NCBI GenBank assembly: GCA_946405515.1
Contig: CAMJHM010000014.1
Span: forward strand, 1-43,805
Direction of reading: 5' to 3'
Length of the DNA stretch: 43,805 bases
Source: an uncultured Fibrobacter sp.
GTDB lineage: Bacteria > Fibrobacterota > Fibrobacteria > Fibrobacterales > Fibrobacteraceae
The translations under genes were made by a program, and so were the position numbers. How positions within the stretch are numbered: the first letter of the stretch is position 1; each line of letters opens with the position of its first letter. Positions 40,342-43,805 of this stretch are shown here, piece by piece. The notes beneath the pieces were generated by a model. That model was given only the letters and a program-made list of their open reading frames with translations, ran no database searches and was not told the origin of the DNA.

Positions 40342-40358
40342 TCGAAAAACTGGAGCAT
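40342..40358. repeat. 17-bp direct repeat, right copy
   Basis: This is an exact copy of 39718-39734. On the minus strand it again reads ATG CTC CAG TTT TTC GA, opening a dead-end frame of 17 codons (MLQFFDGSVDTVCSYLT, stop at 40305). It lies 4 nt after the stop of the membrane-protein gene. Confidence 0.9.
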
Positions 40359-40362
40359 GGAG

Positions 40363-41250
40363 TTAATCGTTGCGACAGCCTTTTGTAGGGTCGATTTTTG
40401 AATCTTCTATAAGATTGTTAATCTTTTTTGCTAAACGCTGTGCATTGGGATGAAAGCCGTCAAGGTCTGGAAGGTATAATTTCACCATTTTGGCGTTTTT
40501 ATTGTCGGCAAGTTCAATGGATAATGAGGGATGTGAGCAAAAGTCCCCGATCATTGCGTATTCAATCTCAGGCTCATAATAGATGATTTCATCAATAATG
40601 TCCTGAACCAAGTCTAGCGGCAAATCATTGTGATAACATGAATCCGGTTTCTGGTCATCATTGATAATTACCGTTTTCAGCGTGATGGAATCCTTATATA
40701 CGGATATATCCGCAGTAAGCCATGCAACTCCCTCACCAAATGATGCCAACACGTTGATTTCACTATTTTTATCAGCCTCAGGATGGTCTGTATAAAATTC
40801 GTTTATGGACAGTTCTAGTCGTTCCGTTTGATAAGAGATTTTCCCATAAGCTCGATTGTATAAGACTACATATCCCGAAAAGATTAAGGAGAATGCTATA
40901 AACGAAATGGCGAGATAACAGGCCCGTCGCTTTTTTGACTTTTTGCATGTGGTAAAGTAGAAAGTGGATAAAGGAAGGAATCCCATAGTTAGTCCGCAAA
41001 AACAACATGCATAAACATAGAACGGCCATGCGTCAATTGGAATTTCTATGGAATACGCTATTCCGACAGAATAACCTACCGCAATAAAAATGGCCAACAG
41101 AATTGAAATGACACGTCCTGCAATGAGAAACGCCTTGCGGAACTTAGTGAAAATGTTGACAAAAATGCCTAATATAAATGGAATTATTGCAAAAATGATA
41201 ACAAGTGCAATTGTTCCAATAGGTAAGGCTAATGTTTCTGTCAGTTCCAT
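40363..41250 (-). CDS. membrane protein of unknown function
   Basis: This 295-residue protein has about four transmembrane helices in the first half: IGTIALVIIFAIIPFILGIFV, FLIAGRVISILLAIFIAVGYSVG, FYVYACCFCGLTMGFLPLSTFYF and YLAISFIAFSLIFSGYVVLY. A soluble C-terminal domain of about 150 residues follows, with two possible metal or disulfide Cys (SCYHND, DFCSH). No family is recognised. ATG 41250 is preferred over an in-frame start at 41280, which overlaps the upstream FISUMP gene. It follows that gene by 19 nt. It may once have been joined to the GNAT gene, now 628 bp further on. Confidence 0.75.
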   Translation of the reverse strand: MELTETLALPIGTIALVIIFAIIPFILGIFVNIFTKFRKAFLIAGRVISILLAIFIAVGYSVGIAYSIEIPIDAWPFYVYACCFCGLTMGFLPLSTFYFTTCKKSKKRRACYLAISFIAFSLIFSGYVVLYNRAYGKISYQTERLELSINEFYTDHPEADKNSEINVLASFGEGVAWLTADISVYKDSITLKTVIINDDQKPDSCYHNDLPLDLVQDIIDEIIYYEPEIEYAMIGDFCSHPSLSIELADNKNAKMVKLYLPDLDGFHPNAQRLAKKINNLIEDSKIDPTKGCRND

Positions 41251-41269
41251 AGCTTTAAAAATATATATG

Positions 41270-42109
41270 CTATTCGGCACTCAATTCAGTTTCGACAGAA
41301 TCCTTTATGCAACGGATTGCGTGTGCATCGGTGCTTTGGGTGGCGATTTGGTCAGTCCTGAAATAACCGTATTCCGATTCTGCAATCATAGGACCGATTC
41401 CACCAAATGAACTTGTCCAGAAAGTAGCCCTTTTGCCGAAGCTTGAGATACCGGAATATACCTTGAAACCTGTAGGATATGCAGAAAAGCCGAATTCATC
41501 GCTTCCGTTTCCTTCGTCTTCGTCCGAACTATCGATTGGCCAACCGGTTGTTGTTCTAAGTTTCTTTTGTGCTTTGTAACTGCCGCCAGCCAAATCAATG
41601 AGTGTATTCCACTCGTTTGAACTTGGTAGGTGCCACCCGCTTGGACAGACCTCGTTCCTGTATGTAAAATCGTATAAAATACCGTATTTCCCGCAAGAGT
41701 CTGGAATTGATGCCCTCGCACAGTTGTTGTGCGCATATTCCGCAAACCGGTTATAACTTAGATTTTGGGCCATCCAGGTTTGTTCGCCGATAACGACCGC
41801 TCTGTAAACCTGGCCGTCTCTTTCATCGGTAAATTCAATATAGTCGATGTCGGGATTCATGAATTCCCAAGCCAGTTTTGTGTAAGAGACTGCCGATGAG
41901 GACGATTTAGCTTCACTATTGGTGGAATTTCCTTCGCTAGGGGAACTGTTTGCGACGTTGCTGCCGTCGGAGAGTTCTCCACCAGATGAAGAACGTGCAT
42001 CGGTGGCGCTGGTTGCGTTAGAACTGCTGTCGCTACCGCAGGCGAGAAATATTAATGCTGCGGCAAGAATGGATACATCGGCTGTTTTCTTCAAAATGCT
42101 AAAAAACAT
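41270..42109 (-). CDS. FISUMP-domain lipoprotein
   Basis: This 279-residue predicted lipoprotein has lipobox FLAC (Cys 24), then a Ser/Gly/Asn-rich linker to about residue 72 and a FISUMP domain (F. succinogenes major paralogous domain, TIGR02145). Domain blocks are DERDGQVYRAVVIGEQTWMAQNLSYN, CGKYGILYDF, VCPSGWHLPSSNEWNTLIDLAGG, KKLRTTTGW and HAIRCIKD near the end. The fold is related to C-type-lectin/FGE-like domains. It is on the cell surface or outer membrane and is likely to bind a ligand; no ligand is known. It is divergent from the second FISUMP gene. Confidence 0.9.
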   Translation of the reverse strand: MFFSILKKTADVSILAAALIFLACGSDSSSNATSATDARSSSGGELSDGSNVANSSPSEGNSTNSEAKSSSSAVSYTKLAWEFMNPDIDYIEFTDERDGQVYRAVVIGEQTWMAQNLSYNRFAEYAHNNCARASIPDSCGKYGILYDFTYRNEVCPSGWHLPSSNEWNTLIDLAGGSYKAQKKLRTTTGWPIDSSDEDEGNGSDEFGFSAYPTGFKVYSGISSFGKRATFWTSSFGGIGPMIAESEYGYFRTDQIATQSTDAHAIRCIKDSVETELSAE

Positions 42110-42214
42110 AATGAAATCTCCTTCCTTCTTTGTTCTTATTGAAAATTAAAAACAAGCCTACAAAATGTCAAATCGTGTCTTGATTTTTTTTTAACCCTGG
42201 CTTTAGACTGCTTT

Positions 42215-42267
42215 CGTTATTCGTATGAAAAATGCAGAAATAATTGCAAAATTGATAAAAATAATGT
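42215..42267. repeat. 53-bp AT-rich repeat block A, copy 1
   Basis: The block starts cgttattcgtatgaaaaatg and ends ataatgt. It matches 43608-43660 at 48 of 53 positions without gaps. Here it lies upstream of the FISUMP gene at 42360, with block B (42293-42309) 25 nt later. Confidence 0.85.
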
Positions 42268-42292
42268 CGTCCAAGAAAATTTGGGGTTAGCT

Positions 42293-42309
42293 TTTCTGGA
42301 CAAGTGGAT
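42293..42309. repeat. 17-bp repeat block B, copy 1
   Basis: tttctggacaagtggat is identical to 43530-43546. Both copies read AFLDKW in one frame, with gct versus gcc for Ala, which hints at a coding origin. In this copy the frame continues IRKDYISIE and then stops at 42338-42340. Confidence 0.8.
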
Positions 42310-42359
42310 TAGGAAAGATTATATTTCCATAGAATAAATCAAATCATTGGGGAGACTTT

Positions 42360-43484
42360 ATGCGAAACGTCATTACGAGTACGATGGGAACCTGCCACAA
42401 GCGAAGTATGGTGGTGGCAATCTGTATTTTGATGCTTTTCTTGTCGGTACTTGCACTTGTCGGGTGCGGTGGTGATTCGTCGTCTTCCACTGGGCCGGAT
42501 GATAGTCCGGGGGGTGAATCTTCGTCTTCGATTGAGCGTATTTCATCTTCGAGCAGAGGTAAGGTCACTGATAAGATTGGTGTGCTTGCTGAATTCGACG
42601 AACCGGCGGAAAGGACTTCATCCAGTAGTAAAAAGGCGAAGTCTTCGTCAAGCGTCACCCAGAGCGATGCGAAACAATCCAGTTCTAGCGAAAAGACTGG
42701 GACGTCTAGCAGTAGTGTGAAAAAAGTTTCGTCGAGTTCGCTAAAGTCGGGCGATTCGTCAAGTTCAAGCAAAATGCCGAAAAAATACGCCGAAGCGAAG
42801 GTCATGCCATTGGGAACATACGACTGTTCCGAATACAGCTGCTTCTCGACAGAATACCTGAATCAGGAATTTCTTGAAGTGGGGAGATATGGCGAAATTC
42901 TCGATGAACGCGATGGCCAGGTATATAAGGTTATTGAAATTGTCGACCAGGTGTGGATGGCTCAGAATCTGAATTACGAAGCGACGAACAGCTACTGTTA
43001 CAACGACGACACCAACTGCACCAAGTACGGCCGCCTTTACACCTGGGCGGCAGCGATAGACTCTGTTGCGCTATATAACGGAGGCAAGGGCATGGACTGC
43101 GGCTACGGCAAGGCCTGTATTTTGCCTGATACGGTGTATGGAATTTGTCCGCCGGGCTGGCACTTGCCGACCAACACCGAATGGAATACACTGGTTACCG
43201 AAGTGGGCGGAGACTCGACAGCGGGCAAAATCCTCAAGTCAAAGACAGGTTGGTACAATAATGGCAACGGTACGGATGGCGGAGGCTTTTCTGCGCTCCC
43301 TGCTGGCTTAAGGAACAACGATGGTTACTTCATCGACAATGGCTACGGCGCCTACTTCTGGAGTGCCACTGCGAACGATGGCAACTACGCCAGCTTCATG
43401 AACTTGTACCACAGCCTTGATAGTGCATCCCAGCTCAACAGATACAAGTACAACGCCTTCTCGGTTCGTTGCGTAAAGGACTAG
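42360..43484 (+). CDS. FISUMP-domain lipoprotein with Ser-rich linker
   Basis: This 374-residue predicted lipoprotein has a long N-terminus before the hydrophobic core and lipobox ALVGC (Cys 36). A linker of SSSS clusters with Lys (about residues 40-140) follows, then a FISUMP domain (about 175-374). Domain blocks are DERDGQVYKVIEIVDQVWMAQNLNYE, YCYNDDTNCTKYGRLYTW, GICPPGWHLPTNTEWNTLVTEVGG, GKILKSKTGWYN, FSALPAGLRN, YFWSAT and FSVRCVKD. Serine-rich linkers of this kind join surface domains in Fibrobacter. GGGGAGA lies just before ATG 42360, and TATATTTC at 42320-42327 may be the promoter. It differs from the neighbouring FISUMP protein by the full domain with extra inserts. Confidence 0.92.
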   Translation: MRNVITSTMGTCHKRSMVVAICILMLFLSVLALVGCGGDSSSSTGPDDSPGGESSSSIERISSSSRGKVTDKIGVLAEFDEPAERTSSSSKKAKSSSSVTQSDAKQSSSSEKTGTSSSSVKKVSSSSLKSGDSSSSSKMPKKYAEAKVMPLGTYDCSEYSCFSTEYLNQEFLEVGRYGEILDERDGQVYKVIEIVDQVWMAQNLNYEATNSYCYNDDTNCTKYGRLYTWAAAIDSVALYNGGKGMDCGYGKACILPDTVYGICPPGWHLPTNTEWNTLVTEVGGDSTAGKILKSKTGWYNNGNGTDGGGFSALPAGLRNNDGYFIDNGYGAYFWSATANDGNYASFMNLYHSLDSASQLNRYKYNAFSVRCVKD

Positions 43485-43490
43485 CAAGGA

Positions 43491-43559
43491 ATGAAAAACC
43501 TTGTGTTCCACACTGCCGAGCAGATGGCCTTTCTGGACAAGTGGATGCTAAATTGCTAA
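43491..43559 (+). other. 22-codon open frame sharing AFLDKW with block B
   Basis: The frame encodes MKNLVFHTAEQMAFLDKWMLNC and then stops. It begins 6 nt after the FISUMP stop, with AAGGA touching the ATG. Its shared part with 42293-42309 shows a synonymous difference, suggesting a remnant of a protein C-terminus or a conserved short peptide. Whether it is translated is not known. Confidence 0.3.
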
Positions 43560-43607
43560 AAAAACACGATTTTGGCCTTATTGGTGCAAAAATTGTGAGT
43601 TTTATTG

Positions 43608-43660
43608 CGTTATTCGTACGAAAAATGCAGAAATTGTTGCAAAATTGATATGAATAATGT
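43608..43660. repeat. 53-bp AT-rich repeat block A, copy 2
   Basis: This block matches 42215-42267 at 48 of 53 positions. Here it directly precedes the ATPase start at 43673, while block B (43530-43546) lies before it, the reverse order of the first locus. It may be a promoter region carried along with a gene family. Confidence 0.85.
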
Positions 43661-43672
43661 AGATTTTGGAGC

Positions 43673-43805
43673 GTGGAACGCGAAATACTGAAAAATTTCT
43701 TAGAATGGATGTCTGAGCCTGGGCGTAAGCCGCTGGTGGTGACCGGGGTGCGTCAGTGCGGAAAAACCTACGCAATCAAGGATTTTGGGAACCGTTTTTT
43801 TGAAA
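43673..43805 (+). CDS. AAA ATPase of the DUF4143 type (5' end only)
   Basis: About 44 residues are visible before the window ends: VEREILKNFLEWM, then KPLVVTGVRQCGKTYAIKDFGNRFFE. The Walker A motif GVRQCGKT with the following YAIKDFG matches ATPases of the AAA_14/DUF4143 family, common in Bacteroidota, Fibrobacterota and archaea; their role is poorly known. GTG 43673 is the only normal start between the in-frame stop at 43655 and the P-loop apart from ATG 43709, which would trim the family N-terminus. GGAG ends just one base before it, so initiation is unusual. Repeat block A lies directly upstream. Confidence 0.8.
   Translation, partial: MEREILKNFLEWMSEPGRKPLVVTGVRQCGKTYAIKDFGNRFFE

Overview
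The window looks like a chromosomal segment of a Fibrobacter (Fibrobacterota, FCB group). The strongest signs are families that are hallmarks of Fibrobacter succinogenes: two lipoproteins with the FISUMP domain (F. succinogenes major paralogous domain), one long lipoprotein resembling the Fibrobacter paralogous family TIGR02171, and one fibro-slime protein. Serine-rich lipoprotein linkers, a Gram-negative outer-membrane assembly set, and a recurrent TATATTTG-like element upstream of genes (as in Bacteroidota promoters) agree with this. No rRNA, tRNA, CRISPR array, phage or insertion sequence was recognised.

Layout. 1-1671 (minus): an ACT-domain protein cut by the window edge and phenylacetate-CoA ligase. 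1891-5205 (plus): BamA, with an unusual insertion in POTRA 3, and a Skp/OmpH chaperone. 5285-8808 (minus): RNA processing and one-carbon genes, namely RsmA, RNase D, a membrane-anchored 5-formyltetrahydrofolate cyclo-ligase-like protein and a SpoU-family rRNA methyltransferase. 8849-10265 (plus): a Nudix hydrolase and TrpS. 10292-12528: three envelope or unknown proteins. 12735-15428 (plus): the large fibro-slime surface protein. 15503-19180 (minus): yajC, def, a SpoIID/LytB protein and an archaeal/eukaryotic-type (CDKAL1-like) tRNA methylthiotransferase. 19181-19754: a gene-free stretch full of short C-GAA-G triloop palindromes. 19755-23792 (minus): rpsP-rimM-trmD-rplS followed by two paralogous cyclic-nucleotide-domain proteins. 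23996-29814 (minus): a MATE transporter, a GDDE-repeat lipoprotein, ffh, and a YNQ-repeat outer-membrane protein. The MATE and lipoprotein genes separate ffh from rpsP, which are neighbours in many bacteria.

30058-43805 is more accessory: a second MATE transporter; a four-gene minus-strand cluster (iron alcohol dehydrogenase, two-helix membrane peptide, FliB-like cysteine-cluster protein, glycosyltransferase); a stand-alone RelA/SpoT-fold synthetase; the TIGR02171-type lipoprotein; a GNAT acetyltransferase; an orphan ribbon-helix-helix antitoxin-like gene under a promoter that carries a 17-bp palindrome; a membrane protein; two FISUMP lipoproteins with repeated flanking DNA; and the start of an AAA/DUF4143-type ATPase.

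The most intriguing locus is 39718-40358. A 17-bp perfect direct repeat, one copy of which forms the start of the GNAT gene, brackets a 607-bp segment with a candidate small RNA and terminator, a palindromic promoter and the antitoxin-like gene. Removing one repeat copy plus the segment would place GNAT 4 bp after the neighbouring membrane-protein gene, so it looks like a small inserted cassette.
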